From NCBI GenBank assembly GCA_021413945.1, contig JAIOPK010000019.1:16519-80518 (forward strand): a DNA stretch of 64,000 nt, in the 5' to 3' direction. The notes beneath the pieces are model-generated. The model did not search any database, was not told where the DNA came from, and saw only the letters and a list, made by a program, of their open reading frames with translations. Below are positions 53,775 through 61,328 of the stretch, one piece after another (positions within the stretch are counted from its first letter, which is position 1; each line of letters starts with the position of its first letter). Source of the DNA: Candidatus Uhrbacteria bacterium. GTDB taxonomy: Bacteria; Patescibacteriota; Patescibacteriia; 2-12-FULL-60-25. The translations under genes and the position numbers were made by a program.

Positions 53775-55919
53775 ATGTCATCAGCGAATTGTCTTGATCA
53801 TAACGAGCATGTCACGTTTTTTGCGGAGACCAATTTTCGGAATGCGAAACGCAAGTTCGGTATCAAGACGGACGATAGGCGCCGTCACATGTACATCATC
53901 GGTAAGACCGGTATGGGTAAGACGACACTCATCGAGTCGCTCATCCTCTCGGACATTATCAAGGGTCACGGATGCTGTCTGATCGATCCGCACGGAGACA
54001 CGGCGGAGAAATTACTCGACTTTATTCCGTCCAACCGCATTAACGATCTCATCTATTTCAACCCCGCCGACACCGATTACCCGGTCGGCTTCAATATCCT
54101 TGAAACGGATAACGACGATCAAAAACCCCTCATCGCTTCCGGTTTGATGGGTGTATTCAAAAAGATTTGGCCGGACGTGTGGTCGGCTCGAATGGAATAC
54201 ATTCTGATGAACTGTGTCCTCGCGCTTCTCGATTATCCCGGAGCCACACTCCTCGGCATCAACCGCCTCCTTGTCGACAAAGAGTATCGTGCGCGCGTCG
54301 TCGCCAAGATCCGCGACCCGATCGTCAAGACATTCTGGATCGCGGAATTTGCCTCGTGGTCGGAAAAGTATGCAACGGAAGCGATCGCTCCCGTCCAAAA
54401 TAAGGTCGGACAATTTTTGTCGTCCTCGGTCATTCGTAATATCGTCGCGCAGGTCAAATCGACCATCAACCTCCGCCGCATCATGGACGATGAAAAGATT
54501 CTCATTGTGAATTTGTCCAAAGGAAGAATCGGCGAGGACAACATGCGTCTGCTTGGCGGAATGATCGTCACCAAGATCCAGCTTGCCGCGCAGGAACGAC
54601 AGAACATGCCGGAGAAGGAACGTAAGGATTTCTACCTCTTCGTCGACGAGTTCCAGAACTTTGCCAACGAATCATTCGCCGCGATTCTCTCGGAAGCGCG
54701 TAAATTTCGGTTGAACCTGATTGTCGCGCACCAATATATTGAGCAGCTGGAAGAGGAAGTTGCCGCCGCTATTTTTGGAAACGTCGGTACGATTATCGCG
54801 ATGCGCGTCGGTGCCGCCGATGCATTGGCAATGGAAACGGAATTCGCTCCGACATTCACGCCGGAAGACTTGGTGAATATCACCAAGTTCCAAATCTACC
54901 TGAAACTCATGGTCGATGGTGTTGCCACTTCACCCTTCTCCGCTAACACGCTTCCACCGATCGCCGAGCGCACGAATAGCCAAGACAAGGTTGTTGCCGT
55001 GAGCCGAGAACGTTACGCGGAGCCTCGTCCGATTATCGAGGAAAAAGTGCTCAAATGGGCCGGAATGGAAACGACCCCGACAGGTCCGGCTCCAGCTCCC
55101 TCGCTGACACCGACGGAAGCGGGCCCGCTTGGTACGGCTCCGACGATTCAGTATCCCGTCATCATGACGGAAGACGAACAGGCGGCAAAAGCCGCGGAAG
55201 AAGAGGCTGCCCCGCAAAAAGCGGCGAGCACATTTCTCCAAACACGATCACCGAGTGCCGAGCTCGAGCATCCCGTCGACACGACGGAGTTTCTCACGAT
55301 TCGTCCGGAGCGTCTCGCCGCCATCCAAGCGAGCATCCCGCAGCAGCAGAAAAAGCGCCCGGCCTTTTCCCATACCTGCGACCGCTGTGCCAAAAAATTC
55401 GAGCTCGCGATCCAGCTCGACACCTCGCGTCCCGTCTATTGTGCGGAATGCCGTCTCATTGTCGCGGAAGAACGCAAAAATAAATCCGGCGGTTTCAAGG
55501 CGGTGAAGCGCGCGCCCTTGCCGATCGAGGGGTTAGGCGAAGCGGAGATAGGGGAGACGAGTCTTGCGCCCAAGAGCGCCGCTCCCAATCGCCCGCGCCT
55601 CGTCCAAGAGCCCGGATCGTCCAAGATGCAGATTGTTCCCGCTTCGGAACCGGAGGACGACGACTTGCTGACAGAAATCATGAAAGCAAAAGGCGGAAAG
55701 GTAGACATGCACAAGCAGTCGCTCGAGAAGCGCGCGGGAGCCATTCCGCCGCGTTCCGTTCCGGCACCCATCTCCGCACCTTCGGTCGACGGAGAAAAGA
55801 AGAAACGCCGCCGTAAACGAAGCGGCTCAGGCTCGTCCGCGCCGACTCCAACACCGACATCCTCGTCATCGCCACAGAAACCCGTTGCTCCCGGCGAGCG
55901 CATCATGTTTGATGCGTAA
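53775..55919 (+). CDS. TraG/VirD4/HerA-type ATPase with C-terminal zinc ribbon
   Basis: 714 residues. The ATPase domain (about 35-385) has Walker A IGKTGMGKTT (near 44), CLIDPHGDTAEKLL, Walker B YLFVDEFQNF (near 287) and the sensor-like region VAHQYIEQLEEEV. About 350 C-terminal residues are mostly low-complexity Pro/Ala/Lys, with a CxxC-CxxC zinc ribbon near 535-560 (CDRCAKKF ... CAEC). It is related to type IV secretion coupling and DNA-pumping ATPases. The strand-alone gene pair suggests DNA or protein transport at the membrane, but no relaxase or pilin genes are in the window. Confidence 0.85.
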   Translation: MSSANCLDHNEHVTFFAETNFRNAKRKFGIKTDDRRRHMYIIGKTGMGKTTLIESLILSDIIKGHGCCLIDPHGDTAEKLLDFIPSNRINDLIYFNPADTDYPVGFNILETDNDDQKPLIASGLMGVFKKIWPDVWSARMEYILMNCVLALLDYPGATLLGINRLLVDKEYRARVVAKIRDPIVKTFWIAEFASWSEKYATEAIAPVQNKVGQFLSSSVIRNIVAQVKSTINLRRIMDDEKILIVNLSKGRIGEDNMRLLGGMIVTKIQLAAQERQNMPEKERKDFYLFVDEFQNFANESFAAILSEARKFRLNLIVAHQYIEQLEEEVAAAIFGNVGTIIAMRVGAADALAMETEFAPTFTPEDLVNITKFQIYLKLMVDGVATSPFSANTLPPIAERTNSQDKVVAVSRERYAEPRPIIEEKVLKWAGMETTPTGPAPAPSLTPTEAGPLGTAPTIQYPVIMTEDEQAAKAAEEEAAPQKAASTFLQTRSPSAELEHPVDTTEFLTIRPERLAAIQASIPQQQKKRPAFSHTCDRCAKKFELAIQLDTSRPVYCAECRLIVAEERKNKSGGFKAVKRAPLPIEGLGEAEIGETSLAPKSAAPNRPRLVQEPGSSKMQIVPASEPEDDDLLTEIMKAKGGKVDMHKQSLEKRAGAIPPRSVPAPISAPSVDGEKKKRRRKRSGSGSSAPTPTPTSSSSPQKPVAPGERIMFDA

Positions 55920-55921
55920 GT

Positions 55922-56710
55922 ATGGGCATCCTATTTGACGTCATTCGCGGCACCGTACTCGGCGCCGTCCAAGGTCTCGCCGAGTTTTTTCCGATCTCGT
56001 CGAGCGGACATCTCATCTTGGTCCCCGTATTATTTGGTTGGCCCGATCAGGGACTTGCCTTTGACACGGTTCTTCATCTCGGCACGCTTGTCGCTTTGTT
56101 TTGGTTTTTCCGTGAAGACATCGTCGGCCTGTACCATCGGAAAGCATGGGGCTTCCTCCTAAAAGTCGCCGTTGCGACGCTTCCCGCGCTGATCATCGCC
56201 TTCCTCGCTAATGACTGGATTGAGGCTAATGTTCGCCAAACTTGGATTGTGGCATTTGATCTCGCACTTTTTGGTCTCATCCTCTTTGGGGCCGACCGAT
56301 GGAGCGAGGGGATGAAAAGTCGCGTAGATACGTATGAATCGGTATCATGGAGGCAGGCCATGATCGTCGGCATCGCCCAACCGCTCGCGCTCTTTCCGGG
56401 TACGAGCCGTTCGGGCATCACGATCACCGCCGGGCTCCTTGCGGGTTTAACGCGCCAAGCCGCCGCACGCTTCTCGTTCTTTCTGTCGATTCCCGTCACC
56501 GCAGCCGCCGGTCTCCACGGTCTCGTAAGCGTTGCCAAGCAGGGCATTGCGAGCGATCAGATCGTCGCACTTACCGTCGGTTTTATCTCGGCGCTCGGCT
56601 TTGGCCTATTCGCCATTCGATTCCTTGTCACCTATGTTGCGAAACACCGCTATGACGGCTTTGTCATCTATCGTCTCGCCTTGGCGCTCGTGGTTCTGGC
56701 TCTTGCTTAG
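55922..56710 (+). CDS. uppP: Undecaprenyl-diphosphatase
   Basis: 262-residue integral membrane enzyme that recycles the wall lipid carrier by removing one phosphate from undecaprenyl diphosphate. Motifs AEFFPISSSGHLIL and FPGTSRSGITI carry the active-site residues. About eight helices. It starts 2 bases after the ATPase gene, and its 3' end contains the start of the L,D-transpeptidase gene. Confidence 0.95.
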   Translation: MGILFDVIRGTVLGAVQGLAEFFPISSSGHLILVPVLFGWPDQGLAFDTVLHLGTLVALFWFFREDIVGLYHRKAWGFLLKVAVATLPALIIAFLANDWIEANVRQTWIVAFDLALFGLILFGADRWSEGMKSRVDTYESVSWRQAMIVGIAQPLALFPGTSRSGITITAGLLAGLTRQAAARFSFFLSIPVTAAAGLHGLVSVAKQGIASDQIVALTVGFISALGFGLFAIRFLVTYVAKHRYDGFVIYRLALALVVLALA

Positions 56711-57287
56711 CGCGACGTTGCTCGTGATCGCGACACCGGCTTATGCCGCAACCTCCACGCCAGAAACACTTGATACCGATGGCGACGGCCTGATCGACGT
56801 ACTCGAAGTCAAATTTGGCACCGATCCGCTCAACAAAGATACGGACGGCGACTCTTTTGAGGATGGTTTGGAGGTAGGGATGGCTTACTCGCCGACATCG
56901 ACGGAGCCGATTCAGCTCGGGAAATCGATTTTTATAAAACTGAAGACGCAGACCATGGAGAAGCGCGTAGCCGGCATCGCCATCAAGTCATTTAAAATTT
57001 CCGGCGGCTTGCCTAAAACCCCGACCCCGGTCGGCAAATTTAAAGTGTTGAGTAAAAATACGCGCGCGTGGTCATCGGCCTCCAAGCTTTGGATGCCGTA
57101 TTGGATGGCCTTCAGCGGACGCGGCCACGGAATCCACGAATTACCGGAATGGCCGGGCGGTAAGAAAGAGGGAGCGAATCACCTCGGCCGTCCCGCGAGC
57201 CACGGCTGCGTGCGTTTGGGGATCGGATCGGCCAAGGAAATGTACGATTGGGCTCCGGTCGGTACGCCGGTCATCGTAGAAAACTAA
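56652..57287 (+). CDS. L,D-transpeptidase (YkuD) with calcium-binding repeats
   Basis: 211 residues. The signal peptide (about 1-32) ends near AYA. Thrombospondin-type-3 repeats (about 36-70: DTDGDGLIDVLEVKFGTD and DTDGDSFEDGLEV) precede the YkuD domain (about 95-210), whose catalytic motif is HGIHELPEW with RPASHGCVRLG (Cys near 185). It cross-links peptidoglycan by 3-3 bonds. ATG 56652 lies inside uppP and overlaps it by 59 bases; the longer frame upstream has no signal sequence. Confidence 0.88.
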   Translation: MTALSSIVSPWRSWFWLLLSATLLVIATPAYAATSTPETLDTDGDGLIDVLEVKFGTDPLNKDTDGDSFEDGLEVGMAYSPTSTEPIQLGKSIFIKLKTQTMEKRVAGIAIKSFKISGGLPKTPTPVGKFKVLSKNTRAWSSASKLWMPYWMAFSGRGHGIHELPEWPGGKKEGANHLGRPASHGCVRLGIGSAKEMYDWAPVGTPVIVEN

Positions 57288-57288
57288 C

Positions 57289-58389
57289 ATGTTTCAACGC
57301 GGAACCTCCGCGCTCGTCGGCGCGCTCGTGATCCTGTCCTTTATGACGGGACACGCGGGCGTGGCCGCGGAATACGCTCCGCAGGAAAACGAATTTGCGT
57401 CCGCCGTCGTCATGCGGCCGGACGGAAAACTACTCTACGGATTTAAACCGGACGCTCCGCATACGGCCGCGAGCTTAAGCAAGCTTGTGACGGCGCTCGT
57501 TTTTCTCGACAAGAGTTGGAATTGGGGAACGGCCGTAAAGATGTCGTCGGCCGATGAAGTCGGCGGAGGGCGTTTGCGGGTCACGGCGGGATCGCGCGTT
57601 ATTTTGGCAGATCTTTGGCAAAGCTCTCTCGGATCGAGCGCAAATAACGCGACGATGGCGATTGCCCGACTTGCCGGACCCGGCATTTCCGCGTTCGTGA
57701 ACAAAATGAATGCCAAAGTGAAAGCAATCGGCGCTACTTCCTCGACCTTTCGCGATCCCTCCGGAATGAATCCAAAGAATACGACGACCGCGCACGATAT
57801 GGCCTTGATCGCGCGCAATGCGTTCAAACAACCAAAGGTTGTGAGCGCATCGCAAAGTGGAACCTACACGTTTACGCTGGCCGGAAGCACCAACACGCAT
57901 ACGATTAAGAATACGAATGCGCCCATGCTCGCGGATCCGGACGTGTACCTTGTCGGAGGCAAAACCGGATACTTGCCGGAGTCGATGTACAACTACACGG
58001 CGATGTTGAGTCCGCTTGTGGGAGACGGCAAATCGAGGGATGCAAAAAAGGACGTCGTGGTCGTCGTTCTTGGAGCCAAGTCGACGCAGGGAGCGATGGA
58101 CTCCGCCAAACGCCTTGCGGAGTGGGCTTGGGCGGATGAGGATCATTTCAAGCAAATGAGCCAATACCCCGTCCCGATGCGGAGCCTCTACTTTGGCTTG
58201 TCCGGCGATGATGTCCGTTGGGTACAGGAACGGCTCGATATTAAGCCAATCAACGGCAATTTTGGGCCTTCAACCAAGGCCGCCGTACAGAAGTTTCAGG
58301 TGGCCCAAGGCCTTGCCAAAGCGGGAAATTCGGGGTATGGAGTAGTCGGTCCGGCGACGCGCTCAAAGTTGATCGAGCTCGCGCCATAA
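57289..58389 (+). CDS. D-alanyl-D-alanine carboxypeptidase with peptidoglycan-binding domain
   Basis: 366 residues. A signal peptide ends near residue 27. The peptidase S11 motifs are SLSK (S-x-x-K, near 62), SAN (S-x-N, near 117) and KTG (near 225). A C-terminal PG_binding_1 repeat (about 303-365: GLSGDDVRWVQERL, GNFGPSTKAAVQKFQVAQGL) attaches it to the wall. It trims terminal D-Ala from peptidoglycan. One base separates it from the L,D-transpeptidase gene, and together with uppP they form a wall-maturation set. Confidence 0.93.
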   Translation: MFQRGTSALVGALVILSFMTGHAGVAAEYAPQENEFASAVVMRPDGKLLYGFKPDAPHTAASLSKLVTALVFLDKSWNWGTAVKMSSADEVGGGRLRVTAGSRVILADLWQSSLGSSANNATMAIARLAGPGISAFVNKMNAKVKAIGATSSTFRDPSGMNPKNTTTAHDMALIARNAFKQPKVVSASQSGTYTFTLAGSTNTHTIKNTNAPMLADPDVYLVGGKTGYLPESMYNYTAMLSPLVGDGKSRDAKKDVVVVVLGAKSTQGAMDSAKRLAEWAWADEDHFKQMSQYPVPMRSLYFGLSGDDVRWVQERLDIKPINGNFGPSTKAAVQKFQVAQGLAKAGNSGYGVVGPATRSKLIELAP

Positions 58390-58393
58390 GAAT

Positions 58394-59470
58394 ATGGATA
58401 TCAAAGCCCTAAAAGCGCTACTCGCGGAACGCGGGGAGCCCGCTTACCGCTTGGCCCAAGCCAAGCGCGCATTTTTTGTTGAACTCGGCGCAGACTGGGA
58501 TAGCGTCACCACGTATGGCAAGCCCTTGCGTGAAGCCTGCCGCGAAGCGATTCCTTGGAATACGTTGAAAGAAGTAAAAACGATTGTTTCGCCGCAAGGG
58601 GATACCGTGAAAACATTGTTCGAATGCGCCGACGGTCAAAAGATCGAGGCCGTGCTCATGCGTCACGACGACGGCCGTAACACCGTCTGCGCCTCGTCCC
58701 AAGTTGGCTGTGCGATGGCCTGCGCCTTTTGCGCGACCGGTACGATGGGTTTGAAGCGCAACCTTTCGATCCCCGAGATTGTCGAGCAAGTCATCCACTT
58801 CTCGCGCTTCCTCAAACCGACAAAAGAATATGTTACCAACCTCGTCATGATGGGCATGGGCGAACCTTTTCATAATTACGACAATGTCATCGCCGCGCTG
58901 AAGCAGTTGAACGACAAAGACGGCCTCAATCTCGGCGCCCGCCACATGAGCATCTCGACCTGCGGAATCGTCCCCGGAATTTTGAAGCTCGCCGATGAAC
59001 CGCTTCAAGTAAACCTCGCGATCTCGATTCACGCCGGCACCGATGAAGTCCGCGACAAATTCATGCCGGTCAACAAGGCTTACCCGCTCGCCAAGCTGAT
59101 GGACGCGGTTCACGTCTACATGAAGAAAACCAACCGCAAAGTGATGTTTGAATACTTGCTCCTGAAAGGCATCAACGATCACAAGTCCGACGCAAACGCG
59201 CTCGCACGTCTACTCGCGCACGACCATCGTCTCTCGCACGTAAACGTCATCAAATACCATCCGACAGAAGCATTCGACCCGACCGCTCGAGAAGAGCGCA
59301 TCGCCTTCGTAGAATGGCTGGAAGAACGCGGAATCTCGGCGACGCATCGCGTGACATTCGGAGAAGACATCGACGCCGCATGCGGACAACTCGCGGTACA
59401 GGAAGAAAATGGTTTGGTGAAGCAGGGCCTCGATGCAGTGCGTGCCAAACGGGTCCGCTCAAATGTTTAA
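58394..59470 (+). CDS. rlmN: 23S rRNA (adenine2503-C2)/tRNA methyltransferase RlmN
   Basis: 358-residue radical SAM enzyme. The iron-sulfur cluster motif is C-A-M-A-C-A-F-C in SQVGCAMACAFCATGTMGL, with NLVMMGMGEPFHNYDNV and STCGIVPGI following. The catalytic C-terminal Cys region is in EDIDAACGQLA. It methylates A2503 of 23S rRNA and A37 of some tRNAs. It starts 4 bases after the dacA-like gene, and its end overlaps mnmA by 8 bases. Confidence 0.95.
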   Translation: MDIKALKALLAERGEPAYRLAQAKRAFFVELGADWDSVTTYGKPLREACREAIPWNTLKEVKTIVSPQGDTVKTLFECADGQKIEAVLMRHDDGRNTVCASSQVGCAMACAFCATGTMGLKRNLSIPEIVEQVIHFSRFLKPTKEYVTNLVMMGMGEPFHNYDNVIAALKQLNDKDGLNLGARHMSISTCGIVPGILKLADEPLQVNLAISIHAGTDEVRDKFMPVNKAYPLAKLMDAVHVYMKKTNRKVMFEYLLLKGINDHKSDANALARLLAHDHRLSHVNVIKYHPTEAFDPTAREERIAFVEWLEERGISATHRVTFGEDIDAACGQLAVQEENGLVKQGLDAVRAKRVRSNV

Positions 59471-60575
59471 TTTTTTCAAAAAAAAGAAGAAGTTGAAAAT
59501 CCTCGTCGGCATGAGCGGCGGGGTTGATTCTAGCGTTGCGGCCGCGCTCTTGGTCGAACAAGGCCACGATGTAACCGGAGGTTTCATCAAAAACTGGTCC
59601 GATTCGAAGGATTTGTGGACAGGGGAGTGTGAATGGCGCGGAGAGCGTCGCGATGCACTTCGTGTTGCCGCACGTCTTGGCATTCCGCTTTTAACGTTCG
59701 ACTTTGAGAAAGAATATCGTCAGCGCGTCCTCGACCGAATGTTCGCCGAGTATCGCCAAGGCGTCACTCCAAATCCGGATGTTTTGTGTAATGAAGAAAT
59801 TAAATTCGGTTTATTTTTCGACGCGGCCATCAAGCTCGGCTTCGACGGCATCGCGACAGGTCACTACGCCCGTGTTCGCCACGACAACGGCCACCATCTC
59901 CTCGTCGCCATTGATCCCGCCAAAGACCAAAGCTATTTCCTGCACCGTATCTCCGTCGACTCGCTTTCGAAAAGCTATTTCCCCATCGGCGATCTCCAAA
60001 AGTCGGAAGTCCGACGCATGGCGGAAGAACGAGCGCTCCCCGTTGCCAATAAACCTGATTCTCAAGGAATCTGTTTCGTCGGCAAACTCGATTTCCACGA
60101 GTTTCTTCGACTCCGCAATCCCTCGACTCCCGGCGACATCGTCAATCCGGAAGGAGAGATCATCGGCAAACACGATGGTCTCGATGGCTACACGATCGGC
60201 CAGCGTCACGGCATCCACGTATCGAAAGATGGAAGGGCTTGGTATGTCGCGGCCAAGGATCGCAAATTGAATCGTATTATTATCGTCCCGGACCGCGAGC
60301 ATCCGCTCATGTATTCGACGAGCGCGCGTGTCGACAACATCCACTTGCTGAACGATCTTCCCGCAGACGGTCGTATCGAAGTTGTCGTCCGCTACCACTC
60401 GGAACCCGTCCCCGCTGTCATTGCGAGGAGTCCGACGACGAAGCAATCCTGGTCGATCACATTCGACAAACCCGTCTGGGCCCTCGCTCCCGGCCAATCC
60501 GCCGTCTTCTATAAGGGCGAGGAATGTCTGGGCGGTGGCTTTCTTGCGGAAGACAAGCTAGACTCGGGCGCATGA
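59463..60575 (+). CDS. mnmA: tRNA-specific 2-thiouridylase MnmA, carrying a repeat insertion
   Basis: 370 residues. The PP-loop ILVGMSGGVDSSVAAALL (near 12-28), the catalytic Cys in NPDVLCNEEIKF (near 109) and the second Cys in DSQGICFVGK (near 203) are all present. It makes 2-thiouridine at position 34 of tRNAs for Glu, Gln and Lys. In the C-terminal barrel (residues about 319-329) the sequence VIARSPTTKQS looks like an in-frame copy of a genomic repeat (60417-60452). ATG 59463 overlaps rlmN. A long A-run (near 59479-59490) follows the start; no frameshift results. Confidence 0.94.
   Translation: MFNFFKKKKKLKILVGMSGGVDSSVAAALLVEQGHDVTGGFIKNWSDSKDLWTGECEWRGERRDALRVAARLGIPLLTFDFEKEYRQRVLDRMFAEYRQGVTPNPDVLCNEEIKFGLFFDAAIKLGFDGIATGHYARVRHDNGHHLLVAIDPAKDQSYFLHRISVDSLSKSYFPIGDLQKSEVRRMAEERALPVANKPDSQGICFVGKLDFHEFLRLRNPSTPGDIVNPEGEIIGKHDGLDGYTIGQRHGIHVSKDGRAWYVAAKDRKLNRIIIVPDREHPLMYSTSARVDNIHLLNDLPADGRIEVVVRYHSEPVPAVIARSPTTKQSWSITFDKPVWALAPGQSAVFYKGEECLGGGFLAEDKLDSGA
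60417..60452 (+). repeat. REP-like repeat inside mnmA
   Basis: The sequence type GTCATTGCGAGGAG...CGACGAAGCAATC is a common interspersed bacterial repeat that reads VIARxxTTKQS. Here it is in frame within a gene. ATTGC and GCAAT near its ends can pair. Confidence 0.8.
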
Positions 60576-61312
60576 TGAAGGCCCCAAAACTGGAGTGGAT
60601 TTCTCTTGTTTACCTGCTCTTCTTTGTTCTAGCGGTTTTGTCGCCCTCGATTCACAGCAAAGATCGATTTGGCCTGACGGAAGAGCGTTTGGAAGAGTTA
60701 TCGATTTTTGCTTTCGGCCTTGCCGGACTCGCATCCTTTGCGGCCTATGAGCGCATCATGGAGCGCCGTGAGAAAGAGCGCGTCGCCGTTGAAACCAGCT
60801 ATGCACGTGCCAAACAGGAACTGATCGAGTCCTACGCCTATATCGGTTCGGTGAATCGCAAAATCGAATTGCTGATGAAGGTCGCGAATGAAACGTCGCT
60901 CACCGTCGACTCGTCTTCCAAAGTCCCGAAAGAACTCTACACGGCCATCGCGATGAATGCCTGCGCTTCCGCCGGCGCGTTATCGGCGATGCTGCGCGTG
61001 CTCTCGGTTTCCAAGATGCGCACGGAAGGGGAGTATGTCCATCACACCGGCCGCGAACTTGTTTTCAAGATTCCCAACAAGGATTTACGCGACCTGAATG
61101 AGAACAAGTCCCGACATGCGTTTATACGTTCGGAAGATGGAAAAGAAGTGCTCGTGATTCCCGCCGACCACGTCGACGATACAAAGGCGTTCCTGCTCTT
61201 ACATATGGAACAAGGCGCCGACAAAATTCAGGAAGTCGATGTCTCTCTGCTCAAGGTATTTGTGAACCAAGCGCAAATGCTGACACGCCAGTTTGCCAAG
61301 AACGCCGCATAA
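60572..61312 (+). CDS. Membrane protein of unknown function, coiled coil
   Basis: 246 residues. Two membrane helices near 10-28 and 45-62, then a coiled coil (about 62-105; RREKERVAVETSYARAKQEL) and a soluble alpha/beta domain (about 110-240, with VFKIPNKDLRDLNENKSRHAF and VLVIPADHVDDTKAFLLLHMEQ). The tail could be a sensor-like domain; no catalytic motif. ATG 60572 overlaps the mnmA stop (ATGA), so it is coupled to it. Not recognised. Confidence 0.7.
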   Translation: MMKAPKLEWISLVYLLFFVLAVLSPSIHSKDRFGLTEERLEELSIFAFGLAGLASFAAYERIMERREKERVAVETSYARAKQELIESYAYIGSVNRKIELLMKVANETSLTVDSSSKVPKELYTAIAMNACASAGALSAMLRVLSVSKMRTEGEYVHHTGRELVFKIPNKDLRDLNENKSRHAFIRSEDGKEVLVIPADHVDDTKAFLLLHMEQGADKIQEVDVSLLKVFVNQAQMLTRQFAKNAA

Positions 61313-61328
61313 AGGCAGTCTAGTCACT

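Noticed and set aside
59468..59490. Frameshift at the A/T-run at the start of mnmA
   Set aside because: The frame continues without a break through the PP-loop and both catalytic Cys, so the run causes no disruption.
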